Positions 44,129 to 53,027 of a stretch of DNA of 63,224 bases are shown here, piece after piece. The translations under genes and the position numbers were made by a program. The stretch spans positions 1 to 63,224 of the forward strand of contig PJER01000013.1 in assembly GCA_002825465.1 (NCBI GenBank). The letters run 5' to 3'. This DNA is from Candidatus Thorarchaeota archaeon MP8T_1. GTDB lineage: Archaea > Asgardarchaeota > Thorarchaeia > Thorarchaeales > Thorarchaeaceae. The number at the start of each line of letters is the position of its first letter. Within the stretch, counting starts at the first letter, position 1. The notes beneath the pieces are model-generated. The model ran no database searches. It was not told the origin of the DNA and worked only from the letters and a program-made list of their open reading frames with translations.

Positions 44129-44527
44129 CTACTCCTCGCTAATAGATGAAAGTGTATCAATTCCGGTTTCAATTTCTGCAGGAGAAATAGATTCACCGGT
44201 TAGTAGTTCCCGTAGGATTCCTAGATGATAATCATTTAGAATGTAATCTTCGGTTTCTAAGACATTAATAGTAGCACTATGATTCCACTCAGCATCTTCA
44301 TCATCAAGACCATGGAGGGTCACAACATAGTAAGGTCCAGCACGCCCAATCATTAGTCTAATGTTACTATATGAAACCTCTTTCATCTCACTACCGACAG
44401 ATCTTCTTGCATATGCTTGGATGGCGGAAATGAATGAACTGAATAGATCGGGATTCATCCTTACGTTCTCTAACCCAATTGAGGCTTGTTTCACTCCTCC
44501 CTCATCGAGAACGATAATACCTTTCAT
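44129..44527 (-). CDS. Small longin-like protein of Asgard type
   Basis: 132 residues. The start MKGIIVLDEGGVKQASIG, then FSSFISAIQAYA, MKEVSYSNIRLMIGRAGPYY and a C-terminal helical part, has the pattern of the small longin-like/roadblock-like proteins that are abundant in Asgard archaea and may partner small GTPases. The family is judged from pattern only. Its 3' end is two bases from the convergent CrtC-like gene. AGGTATTTAGG precedes the ATG. Confidence 0.55.
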   Translation of the reverse strand: MKGIIVLDEGGVKQASIGLENVRMNPDLFSSFISAIQAYARRSVGSEMKEVSYSNIRLMIGRAGPYYVVTLHGLDDEDAEWNHSATINVLETEDYILNDYHLGILRELLTGESISPAEIETGIDTLSSISEE

Positions 44528-44581
44528 TTCCTAAATACCTACAATAAGTTACATCCTAAGAATATAATTCGTACTAATACA

Positions 44582-45739
44582 TTAATGCGTGTGTTCGGGC
44601 GATAGCAATTTTTCCAGTTTCTTTTCCCTATATTTTTTAATTTTGTATCCGTTCAGGATATTGATTATAGTAAAAATCACTGGAATCCCCACTAACGTTA
44701 GTAGAATAACATTTCTCATATTGGAGCTATACTGGACATTCATGTCATGAATTGATATTGTGTAATTGTTGAAGACAGATGGATCTGACAAACCTTCGAT
44801 TGGAACCCATCGATATCTAAGTAATCTGTATGGATTTTCTGGACCACTAGTCATTGTTATCCGTTTTGCGTCAGATTTTAACCAATTATCATATAGATTA
44901 TCTTTCCCTCTTGTTGCATCTGCTGGAAGCATTCCCACGCCTTCAACGTAAAACATAGGATATGCATGGGCAATTGCTCCCTCATCAGTAGAAACAAAAC
45001 CAGGAACAAAATCAGCCAACCATGCAGTGTAACTGATAGCAGGAATACCAAGAGATCTTGCAAGCGCTATAAAGAGTGATGTGTATTCATCACAGTCTCC
45101 AGCACCATTTCTTAGTGCATATGATGCGCCTTGTATTGAACTCAGTAATCTATAATTTAGATAATTTGCTGTGAAGTTATAAAGATTGAAACCTGTTCGT
45201 ATTGGGTCTCCACTCACTTCAAGTGATTGAGCGACTGTTCGAATACTTGGATCCGTACTATCTGCCAATGGATGATATGCAGTCATCAGTTTGTACAGAT
45301 CAGATTCAGTATCATATTGTTCAACAGGAAGATCTGCAGTTGTATAGTCAACGAAATTTAGGGTTACATTTGCGTGAAACCAGAGGTCAACTGATTGATT
45401 GACCTTGAAGTCATTGTATTCATACCAAACGAATTCGTTTCCATATTCATCAGTTGTCGTTTGATTTGGTTGCGTGGCAATTTCCATGTCAGTAACAACT
45501 TGAACTGGTTCCCAATCTTTGAGTAGTGCTAGTCTTATTGTCACAGAGGTAAGATTAATGGGTCCCTCGTTTTGGAAATAATAACGATAACTCAATTGAT
45601 AATCTACTTGACCCCTCACTGTTTGTTGAGTTTCTGCAGAATAGACAATCCCAGTTGAGATCACTATTATTGCAAGGATTATTGACACTGTCATGAACCG
45701 AATTTTCCCCCTTTGTATTTCGGATTTCGAGTCACTCAT
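44582..45739 (-). CDS. Membrane-anchored transglutaminase-like protein
   Basis: 385 residues from the ATG at 45739 (GAGGAGG nine bases upstream). A membrane segment at about 15-32 and one near the C-terminus (VILLTLVGIPVIFTIINIL) leave the central domain outside. The transglutaminase-like core has an intact triad: C216 in NGAGDCDEYTSLF, H258 in AHAYPMFYVEG and D274 in LPADATRG. It starts four bases after the stop of the ATP-grasp fusion gene, so the two are co-transcribed. In bacterial relatives of that neighbourhood the transglutaminase domain is often inactive; here it looks active, as a peptidase or amide-cleaving/linking enzyme. Confidence 0.82.
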   Translation of the reverse strand: MSDSKSEIQRGKIRFMTVSIILAIIVISTGIVYSAETQQTVRGQVDYQLSYRYYFQNEGPINLTSVTIRLALLKDWEPVQVVTDMEIATQPNQTTTDEYGNEFVWYEYNDFKVNQSVDLWFHANVTLNFVDYTTADLPVEQYDTESDLYKLMTAYHPLADSTDPSIRTVAQSLEVSGDPIRTGFNLYNFTANYLNYRLLSSIQGASYALRNGAGDCDEYTSLFIALARSLGIPAISYTAWLADFVPGFVSTDEGAIAHAYPMFYVEGVGMLPADATRGKDNLYDNWLKSDAKRITMTSGPENPYRLLRYRWVPIEGLSDPSVFNNYTISIHDMNVQYSSNMRNVILLTLVGIPVIFTIINILNGYKIKKYREKKLEKLLSPEHTH

Positions 45740-45743
45740 ATCT

Positions 45744-48700
45744 TTAGACCTCCTCCTTTTCCCAACGCTCACGCGCAAGGTCTATTCCCATTCTGGCTGC
45801 TCTAATTGGAGAAAGTTCTGTTGCATCAAGGTCTTCATTTTCAATATCTTCGAACCTACGAAGCAGGCTACTCTGTGTCACATTTTGAATTTCAAGTCCC
45901 GGTCTCTTGTTCACTTCTAGTAACAAAACTCGATCATCATCTCCGATAACTATGTCAACTCCTGCATATCCTAACCCACTACTTTTTTGCGCTAAACATG
46001 CAACTGATAGAATCTCCAACCACTTCTTTAATTTGAAACCTACAATCTTCTCTCCGGTATCTGGGTGTCGTTCAACTTCGACACCTTTTATCTCTGCGCG
46101 ATAGATTTCCCCATCCGACATTCTGAGTGCTGCTCCAATTGCCCCTTGTTTGAGATTTGCCTTTCCTTGGCTATCTTTTGTTGAAAGTCTCATCATAGCG
46201 AGAACTGGGATTCCACGGAAAACGATAACTCGAACATCTGGTAATCCTGTTGAAATTTTAGCAATATCTGGATGTGAAACTATCTTCTCTTCAATGAGTA
46301 CAATATCTCGATCAGTAAGAGTCTGGCTTGTCAGATACTCTCCTTGAAGGATCTTTCGAATTTCTGTTTCCAAAGCAATCGGAGCATGTACTTCCCCACT
46401 GATTATGAAATTTCCATCCTCAGTTCTTTCTTTAACAACCACAATCCCTTTTCCACCAAAACTCTGAGAAGGTTTGATTACAAATCCATTCTTGAATTCT
46501 TCATCATTTTCCAATCTGTCCATTAATCCTGCTATCTGTGATTCGCTATCAACTACAGCAAGGAGCTCTGGCGTTGGTACTCGCCACTTCTCAAACTGCT
46601 CTTTCATCATGAATTTATTGAGAATAGGAAATAGGACCTTTGAGTTATATTTCGCAATATAATCACGATTCCTAATTTGAATCGATAATGGTTCCTCTTC
46701 TTTCTTAAAGAATCTATCAAATCGTGCTTTATCTTTGAATGAGTAATTTGAACTTCGTCCACCGTAAACTGTGATTGCAGTTAATACAAGCCATAACTCG
46801 GGATTTACTACTAGTGCTCGGATGAGTGGATCATAGCTCATGAATATGTATGCTACTAGTGTAACACCTAGAGTAATAACGAGTCGCTTGAACGCTTCTA
46901 ACTGATCTTTTTGTTCTGCTTCTATAACATATCTATCAATAAACCAAGGTGTGATGATAATGGGAACAAGGATTGTGCCTCCTAGAGTTGGGATAAGAAA
47001 GATCTCACCCAGTAGTTCGAGAAGTCCAATAAAGGTGATTGTGAAAATCATTAGAATACCTATTCTAAAACCGACTGCAAAATTGAAACGACTAATCATA
47101 GACCGAACTACAAATCCTACTGCGAAGATATCTAGAAATATGATGAGTCCCCAAAGCGGCCCTACAGATAGCATTGCAATCACCAAAACTGTTGGTCCAA
47201 ATAATCCCAGAGCCTTAATCCCTAACACATATTTTGCAAAAAGGATAACCATCATTCCTACTAGAAACCTGAAAAGAAATATTGAGTTTTCAGCTACCAG
47301 TATTGCATCCGGGAGAAATACTCGTGCTAAAATCGCTATTGTTCCCATTATTAGGAACAATCCAATAATATTCAAGGATTCATTACCAAATGTTCCTTCT
47401 TTTGTCTCATAACTAATTGTCATTCGAACATCACTCTTTTCTGATTTCTTCTTTTTTCTATGGATGAAGAGTCCATCAGTTATTCCTACACCCATAAAGA
47501 TTGGAACTGAAAATTGTAGGAGCATTGCTGAAACATCAAACTGTCCAGTTTGTCCTCCGAGAACAACTGAGAGCGACCTGAGATAGAACCATTCTGATAC
47601 TGCTGTGTTCTCATTTTCATCGACTACATGAATACGAAATTGAAGGATTCCTACTTCATCAAATGTTCCCATCAGGTATGAATACTCTTCTGATGTTTTT
47701 GTTTGTTCTCCAATGAATTGAAACGTTTCTAATCCTTCATTAGTTCTACTCCAGATAGCTTCCACCCACGTGCTTTGGATGGCTGATTCAGGTTCTTTGA
47801 TTGTCGCAGTGAGAATAAACGAGTTCTGGAATTCTTTATTATTCTCAATATCGGGAATGAACGCAGGTAATAGAATTGGGGAGAAGATATCCAAAGGATT
47901 CTCTGAATATTCAACAATGGGCTGTCCACTTCCTCCCAATTCTAGTAATCTCAATATTAGCAAAGCATAATATGATGACTCTAATCTACTGGAGAAACCC
48001 GGCCTTAGGCCAAAACCACCATCTGCATTCTGAAGTGATAATACGAAATCCTGAATATGTTCTCTATCTAGTTCTTGTCCCAACAGTAAGGCAAGAGAGA
48101 CTCCATAAAATGTGTCCTCCATAGTCGGAACCAATCTGTTTTGAGAGGGTATGTATCCTCCAGATGGGTCCATGTAATCCATCAATGTTGCATTGAGTGT
48201 TCCATCATCAATATCTGTGATTCCCATATATTGTTGGATCATTATTGCTCTGTATGTTGAAACAAGACTGGAATTGAATCCGGGATAATTTGAGAAAGTA
48301 CCATCTGGCTTCCTCAAATAGAACAACCAATTAAGAAGTCCCTCGGAATCCAGTTGAGAATTCTCAAGATTGCCAAGTAATTGCAAACTCATGATAGACC
48401 AATAAGTGTGTGTTAGATAACTAATACTGGAACTTGGCTGTTCGCCAAATCCTCCATCTATATTTTGAGAGTTTAAAATGAATTGTACAATATCTGGTGC
48501 TGTGACCAATGGATCATTCATACTTCTAAGAGCTCGTATGCCAAAGTATGTGTATTTCACCCTTGCAGTTGAACTTGGTCTGAAACCGAATCCACCTCTA
48601 GCTGTGCTATATGCATTATTGATGTATTCATGAACAACTGGATAAATCCAAGAAGTGTTTCCTAAGAGATTTCCTATAAGTACTGCATATGTTGTATATG

Positions 48701-49922
48701 ATACATCAGGAACATCTCCTGGGTAATCCGCATATGCATATGTTGGTTGAATACCATCTAAAAGGTAATTATAGACGCCTGTCAAATCTGGAATAGAAGA
48801 GATAAATCCTAAACTATCCAAAAGATACAACGCGCGAAGCGAAAAGAATGTGGAACTGAGTTCAGGTGTCAGGTCGCGTTCAGACGCACCAAAACCAGAT
48901 CCAGCGATTCTATTTGCTAATAGGTAATTGATAGCATCATCCAGAAAAGTTGGAGAAAGGTAACTATCAATGTCAAACGATGTTTGTGTCTTTACAAGAA
49001 GGTACAATTGTATTGCTGCTGAAGTATATCCAGTTGTTGGGAGTCCACCCAAATATCCTGCTACTCCTCCATTTATAGTGATTAAGGAATCTAAGAATTT
49101 AGCAACTGATTCCATGTTTGGCACCTCAGTGTAATTGTGAAGTACGTATCCTTGGACAGCATCTAGGGATGCAAGCAATTCTGCATCACCGCCAATGTTC
49201 TCCGAGTAGCCAGATGCGCCATTAACAAAAATTGGTGGAACAAATGCATTATCCAGAAATATTGTAGATGAATTATCAATCAGAATATTCAGGGATGGAA
49301 ATTCGTCATCAAGAATGTCAAGGATGTATGATACTCTGTAGGTTGAAGAAACATCTGGTGCATCCCAGTCTAGTAAAGGAAGGTATCCTTCCTCAGCAGT
49401 TTCAAGCAATCCTATGAATGAGAGTGTTTTAGTTGCAGATACTATGTCAAGATTTGTTTGACCCATATGTGCAGTCAATAATTGAATTGCTTGGTAGGTA
49501 GATTCAACAGAGCTCCTAGCTCCTTCCCAGTTTCCATATCCTCCATCTGTATTTCTGGAAGTATCAACAAATTCGATTATTGGATCAATCATATTGGAAG
49601 GAATTGCATATGCAAATGCATCGAGATAATAGAATGACATGCCTAGATGATATGCACTATCCATTGATGGTAGATTCTGAATTCCATTATCTTGCGCACT
49701 AGTCACAAAATCAATAATACTTTGCTTGAATGATTCATTTTCAAATATACCTGTACCCAATCCTTGGGATTCATCAAATGAGATTTCTCTCTGAATTGGG
49801 CTATGAATAGAAGATGATTCATCCGATGTGGTTGAAAGTGTAATTCCTAATCCCATCGATGAAATGAAGAGGAATAGCAGCAGTGAAGTTGCTGCTTTTG
49901 CTCTGATAGGTGAAGAAACCAT
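45744..49922 (-). CDS. Toroid-membrane-ATP-grasp fusion (amidoligase-like)
   Basis: 1392 residues. Signal peptide (SLLLFLFISSMGLGITL). Residues about 60-690 are prenyltransferase/squalene-cyclase-like alpha-toroid repeats (NTDGGYGNW, NIDGGFGEQP, NADGGFGLRPG), then a beta domain, and about 800-1070 hold 7-8 helices with ALGLFGPTVLVIAMLSVG. From about 1080 lies an ATP-grasp domain of the amidoligase type: RVPTPELL, GFVIKPSQSFGGKGIVVV, GLPDVRVIVFRGIPVLAMMR, KANLKQGAIGAAL, HPDTGEKIVGF, GYAGVDIVIG and LLLEVNKRPGLEIQN. It matches the bacterial 7TM/ATP-grasp proteins found beside transglutaminases. The ATG at 49922 follows GGAG. It would ligate an amino acid or peptide on the inner face. Confidence 0.85.
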   Translation of the reverse strand: MVSSPIRAKAATSLLLFLFISSMGLGITLSTTSDESSSIHSPIQREISFDESQGLGTGIFENESFKQSIIDFVTSAQDNGIQNLPSMDSAYHLGMSFYYLDAFAYAIPSNMIDPIIEFVDTSRNTDGGYGNWEGARSSVESTYQAIQLLTAHMGQTNLDIVSATKTLSFIGLLETAEEGYLPLLDWDAPDVSSTYRVSYILDILDDEFPSLNILIDNSSTIFLDNAFVPPIFVNGASGYSENIGGDAELLASLDAVQGYVLHNYTEVPNMESVAKFLDSLITINGGVAGYLGGLPTTGYTSAAIQLYLLVKTQTSFDIDSYLSPTFLDDAINYLLANRIAGSGFGASERDLTPELSSTFFSLRALYLLDSLGFISSIPDLTGVYNYLLDGIQPTYAYADYPGDVPDVSYTTYAVLIGNLLGNTSWIYPVVHEYINNAYSTARGGFGFRPSSTARVKYTYFGIRALRSMNDPLVTAPDIVQFILNSQNIDGGFGEQPSSSISYLTHTYWSIMSLQLLGNLENSQLDSEGLLNWLFYLRKPDGTFSNYPGFNSSLVSTYRAIMIQQYMGITDIDDGTLNATLMDYMDPSGGYIPSQNRLVPTMEDTFYGVSLALLLGQELDREHIQDFVLSLQNADGGFGLRPGFSSRLESSYYALLILRLLELGGSGQPIVEYSENPLDIFSPILLPAFIPDIENNKEFQNSFILTATIKEPESAIQSTWVEAIWSRTNEGLETFQFIGEQTKTSEEYSYLMGTFDEVGILQFRIHVVDENENTAVSEWFYLRSLSVVLGGQTGQFDVSAMLLQFSVPIFMGVGITDGLFIHRKKKKSEKSDVRMTISYETKEGTFGNESLNIIGLFLIMGTIAILARVFLPDAILVAENSIFLFRFLVGMMVILFAKYVLGIKALGLFGPTVLVIAMLSVGPLWGLIIFLDIFAVGFVVRSMISRFNFAVGFRIGILMIFTITFIGLLELLGEIFLIPTLGGTILVPIIITPWFIDRYVIEAEQKDQLEAFKRLVITLGVTLVAYIFMSYDPLIRALVVNPELWLVLTAITVYGGRSSNYSFKDKARFDRFFKKEEEPLSIQIRNRDYIAKYNSKVLFPILNKFMMKEQFEKWRVPTPELLAVVDSESQIAGLMDRLENDEEFKNGFVIKPSQSFGGKGIVVVKERTEDGNFIISGEVHAPIALETEIRKILQGEYLTSQTLTDRDIVLIEEKIVSHPDIAKISTGLPDVRVIVFRGIPVLAMMRLSTKDSQGKANLKQGAIGAALRMSDGEIYRAEIKGVEVERHPDTGEKIVGFKLKKWLEILSVACLAQKSSGLGYAGVDIVIGDDDRVLLLEVNKRPGLEIQNVTQSSLLRRFEDIENEDLDATELSPIRAARMGIDLARERWEKEEV

Positions 49923-49938
49923 CTCCCCCACTCCTCTC

Positions 49939-52332
49939 CTAGGATCTCTTTCTACTCACTACCACAATTATGATGATTATACCAATTCCTCCCGTTACAA
50001 GTACCAAAATGAGTGGATTTCCCAGCAAATCATCTATTGGGATACCTGTGTTTGGTGTTGTTGATGTGTTTTGAGAATCAGTCGTGGTCGTTGATGTTTC
50101 AGATGTAGTTATTGTTGGGACTTCAGATCGTGAGATGAGAATAGTAATTTCAGAAGATATCACAGCTCCAGTTGGGTCACTTGCTAGTATCTCCAAAATG
50201 TAAGTACCATCCGATAGGTTACTTGTATCTATGATTACTTCTCCTGAAGAAGCTAGAATTCCTTGATTCATCAATGAAGAGCTATTAGTGTTTGTTACTT
50301 CATACGCTAGATCGCCCATAGCTCCTTCAAGAGTGAGAGATATCGAGTCATAATTGAAGCGAATTGAATTCGCATCATCTGGAACTATTATCTTGAATCC
50401 AGAAATTTCATGGAAATGTCTGAGAATGAAGAGTGATACAAATGTGTACGCAATATTTGATGTAAAGGCTGGATGTTCTGCGTATCCTCCATCAAAGTTC
50501 TGGACACTAGTAATGAATGAATACAGAGCTTTGATATTTGAAGGACCTGAGTTTAGAATATCCAATGCTCTTATTGCAGAGTATGTATAGATAGTATTGG
50601 AAATATTGTTTGGGAGTGATGTGTCAAGAAGACTTCTTCTAAATCCTCCATCAGGATTCTGACTCCCTAAAATGAAATTGACCACTCCAGGCTCATTACT
50701 TGCAGATGATCCAAGAATTTGCAGTGCACGAATGGCTCGGTAAGTATTCGTAACATCACTTGTGTCTCCTAAGAATCCTCCAAAACCACCATCTCCATTC
50801 TGAATGCCTTGAATAAATGCTATAGCTCCACCTACATTATCAGGTAGTGATCCAAGAATTTCAAGAGCTCTGATTGCCCTATAGGTCGATACAATGTACG
50901 CAGTTGTATCACTGGAAGATTTCACAAATCCTCCGTTTGGTAATTGTAGTCCTTTGAGATAATTGATGGTTTCGCCAGGATTCGGAAAAGCGATCCCTAA
51001 GAGATTGTATGTTTCTAATACTCTCATAGTACTCTCAGTGAAAGAAGTGGTGGTTCCATAACCACCGTCTGGATTTCTGTAGGATTCAAGATAGTCAATA
51101 ATGCCTTGAGAATTGTCTGGATTAATTCCCATGAGGATTTGAGCGAATACTGCATCAAATGTCTCTCTAAGACTAGGAGTTTCTCCGGGTGTCCCACCAT
51201 AGCCATCTTCGGTGGTTGGATTTAGCACATAGTTTAGGGTAGCAGTTGTATTCGTTGGTAACGCACCTAAGTAATCAAGGGCTTGTACAGCATAGTATGT
51301 TCCTATTAGAGACCTATCTGCACTTGTTGGTTTGAGTCTAAATCCTCCATTGCTTTCTTCGAGTGAAAGAAGATAATCTGTTGCTGATGAGATATTTAGA
51401 GGAACTCCTCCAAGAGAATAGATTGTATCTAAGGCTGATGAAGTATAACTCGCAGAAGTATCAAGAATTGCAATATCATTTACATATCCCCCAGAAGATA
51501 TCAATTGAAGTCCTTGAACAAATCCAAGTGCTGCACCAGGATCATTGGCTTCTGCAATGAGGATGTTCAAACCGGAAATTGCGTCTTGTGTTACTGTTAC
51601 CTTTGAAGTCCAGTAAATCCCTTTCTCATTATTCGTTTGTTGGCCAAATCCTCCATCAGGATTCTGAGCTCGTTTGAAATATTCAGCAACTGCAGTAGTA
51701 TTGCTAGGTGAGCGCCCAATTAGCTGGTAGGATGCAATTGCATGATAGGTTGAATGAACATCACTATCAGTATCAAGTAAATATGAATTATAACCATCTG
51801 TGATTGAGTTTTGTAATCTATCCAGGTATTCAGTGACTAATGTTGTATTCAAACTGGAATATCCCAACCAGTCTAATACTTGTAAGGCTCTGTGAGTGGT
51901 AGCTACACTACTCCTGTCATTGTACCAGTCCCCAAAACCTCCTGTACTTCTTTGGAACGAGAGAACTTGTGACACCCAGAAATTCTGCACCTCGATTGGG
52001 AGTAATGACAATGTTGGATCTAGTAGTTTGATTGTTGCTAACCGATAGTAAATCTGGTCAAGAGATGTAGCATTATTCATTGGGATATTTCTTGTTGATT
52101 CAATGAATGAAATTGTCTTTGAATCATAAATTGCATCAGCATATTGGGTTGGAATTAACTCTGTGGCACTTACTTCCCAGGAGTCAATTGGTTCACCTAC
52201 TGACATAGTCTGAGATCTAACACTAGTGTCAGCACCAGTTATTACCAGCCCTGTAAATGGTAGAATAAGGACTGCAATTACAATGATGATGAGTGATTGT
52301 TTGGGATTTTTGGTTATTCTTATTGTTAACAC
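49939..52332 (-). CDS. Secreted alpha-toroid repeat protein with C-terminal anchor
   Basis: 797 residues. Signal peptide (SLIIIVIAVLILPFTGLVITG); about 12 prenyltransferase/squalene-cyclase-like repeats at 60-640 (NPDGGFGQQ, NPDGGYGTTT, NGDGGFGGF, NPDGGFRRS, NFDGGYAEHP); a beta-sandwich at about 645-735; a Thr/Ser-rich linker; a C-terminal membrane helix and KRS tail. No catalytic DxDD cyclase motif was seen. It is a paralogue of the toroid of the next gene, 17 bases downstream. The start is a GTG at 52332, as no ATG is available near the signal peptide. Likely displayed outside the cell. Confidence 0.82.
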   Translation of the reverse strand: MLTIRITKNPKQSLIIIVIAVLILPFTGLVITGADTSVRSQTMSVGEPIDSWEVSATELIPTQYADAIYDSKTISFIESTRNIPMNNATSLDQIYYRLATIKLLDPTLSLLPIEVQNFWVSQVLSFQRSTGGFGDWYNDRSSVATTHRALQVLDWLGYSSLNTTLVTEYLDRLQNSITDGYNSYLLDTDSDVHSTYHAIASYQLIGRSPSNTTAVAEYFKRAQNPDGGFGQQTNNEKGIYWTSKVTVTQDAISGLNILIAEANDPGAALGFVQGLQLISSGGYVNDIAILDTSASYTSSALDTIYSLGGVPLNISSATDYLLSLEESNGGFRLKPTSADRSLIGTYYAVQALDYLGALPTNTTATLNYVLNPTTEDGYGGTPGETPSLRETFDAVFAQILMGINPDNSQGIIDYLESYRNPDGGYGTTTSFTESTMRVLETYNLLGIAFPNPGETINYLKGLQLPNGGFVKSSSDTTAYIVSTYRAIRALEILGSLPDNVGGAIAFIQGIQNGDGGFGGFLGDTSDVTNTYRAIRALQILGSSASNEPGVVNFILGSQNPDGGFRRSLLDTSLPNNISNTIYTYSAIRALDILNSGPSNIKALYSFITSVQNFDGGYAEHPAFTSNIAYTFVSLFILRHFHEISGFKIIVPDDANSIRFNYDSISLTLEGAMGDLAYEVTNTNSSSLMNQGILASSGEVIIDTSNLSDGTYILEILASDPTGAVISSEITILISRSEVPTITTSETSTTTTDSQNTSTTPNTGIPIDDLLGNPLILVLVTGGIGIIIIIVVVSRKRS

Positions 52333-52461
52333 CTCAATGAATTCCTATCCTAGACCTCAACGAAGTAGGTGTTGGCGTGCGGGTGGCACAGCAAACAAAG
52401 GAATATGAAAAAAATCACTATAGATTATTATATAATGAAAATTCTTGAGCGCAAAAAACAT

Positions 52462-52490
52462 TCAAAAAATAAGCGTTCATATCGCTTATT
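52462..52490 (-). terminator. Terminator of the gelsolin-roadblock unit
   Basis: Perfect eight-base arms AATAAGCG (52468-52475) and CGCTTATT (52483-52490) with a seven-base loop; on the minus strand the stem is followed by T6. It lies about 114 bases beyond the roadblock stop and ahead of the toroid gene. Confidence 0.6.
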
Positions 52491-52603
52491 CTTAAGATTA
52501 AAGTTTCATAATCTTTTAAATTCTAATAAAATGACCCCATCTGGTTATTTATGAAATCATCTGAGGTCTTCGCAATGTGCATCTGGCAGACATTCGCTTA
52601 CAC

Positions 52604-52993
52604 TTATTGACCGAGTAATTCACCGACTTCTCTGGCATATTTTCTCATTTGAGTAACTGCCAGACCCATCGATGTGAGGTCTCTTGCTGAACCCATAAGT
52701 AAAAATTCCCCGGCTTGAGACAGAACGACGAACCCATCTTTCCCTCGTACAACAACCTCATAGAGTTCATCAAGTCCAAGTTTACCCGCAGCCATATCTC
52801 CGGTCATTAGGAGAGCTGCACTGACAGCCGCCATTAGGTCTGGATCTGTATCAGATTCCTCAGTTGCAAAGTATGCAAGTTTTACTCCTTGTTTGCTAAC
52901 GACTGCGATAGCATCAAGATCTGCATAATTCGTTAAGCCCATCAGAAGCTCGACAAGCTCCTTTTCCTTTGCGGGGTCTAGATGTTGTGACAT
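52604..52993 (-). CDS. Roadblock/LC7-domain protein
   Basis: 129 residues with one roadblock/LC7 domain (LDAIAVVSKQGVKLAYFA, SAALLMTGDMAAGKLG, YEVVVRGKDGFVVLSQAGEFLLMGSAR) as in MglB and the many Asgard roadblock proteins that regulate or scaffold small GTPases. No GTPase gene is in the window. It lies 34 bases after the gelsolin-like gene and shares its transcript. GGGAAGG precedes the ATG. Confidence 0.9.
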   Translation of the reverse strand: MSQHLDPAKEKELVELLMGLTNYADLDAIAVVSKQGVKLAYFATEESDTDPDLMAAVSAALLMTGDMAAGKLGLDELYEVVVRGKDGFVVLSQAGEFLLMGSARDLTSMGLAVTQMRKYAREVGELLGQ

Positions 52994-53027
52994 TTCCTTC
53001 CCTCTTAATTCAGTTTTATAATCGTAA

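Noticed and set aside
48000..52300. CRISPR-like or DNA tandem repeats
   Set aside because: The regular spacing comes from protein toroid repeats; the DNA is not repeated exactly and there are no uniform spacers.
49939..52332. Squalene-hopene cyclase or protein prenyltransferase
   Set aside because: The repeats are toroid-like, but the protein is secreted and anchored, no cyclase DxDD motif was seen, and no partner alpha subunit is present.
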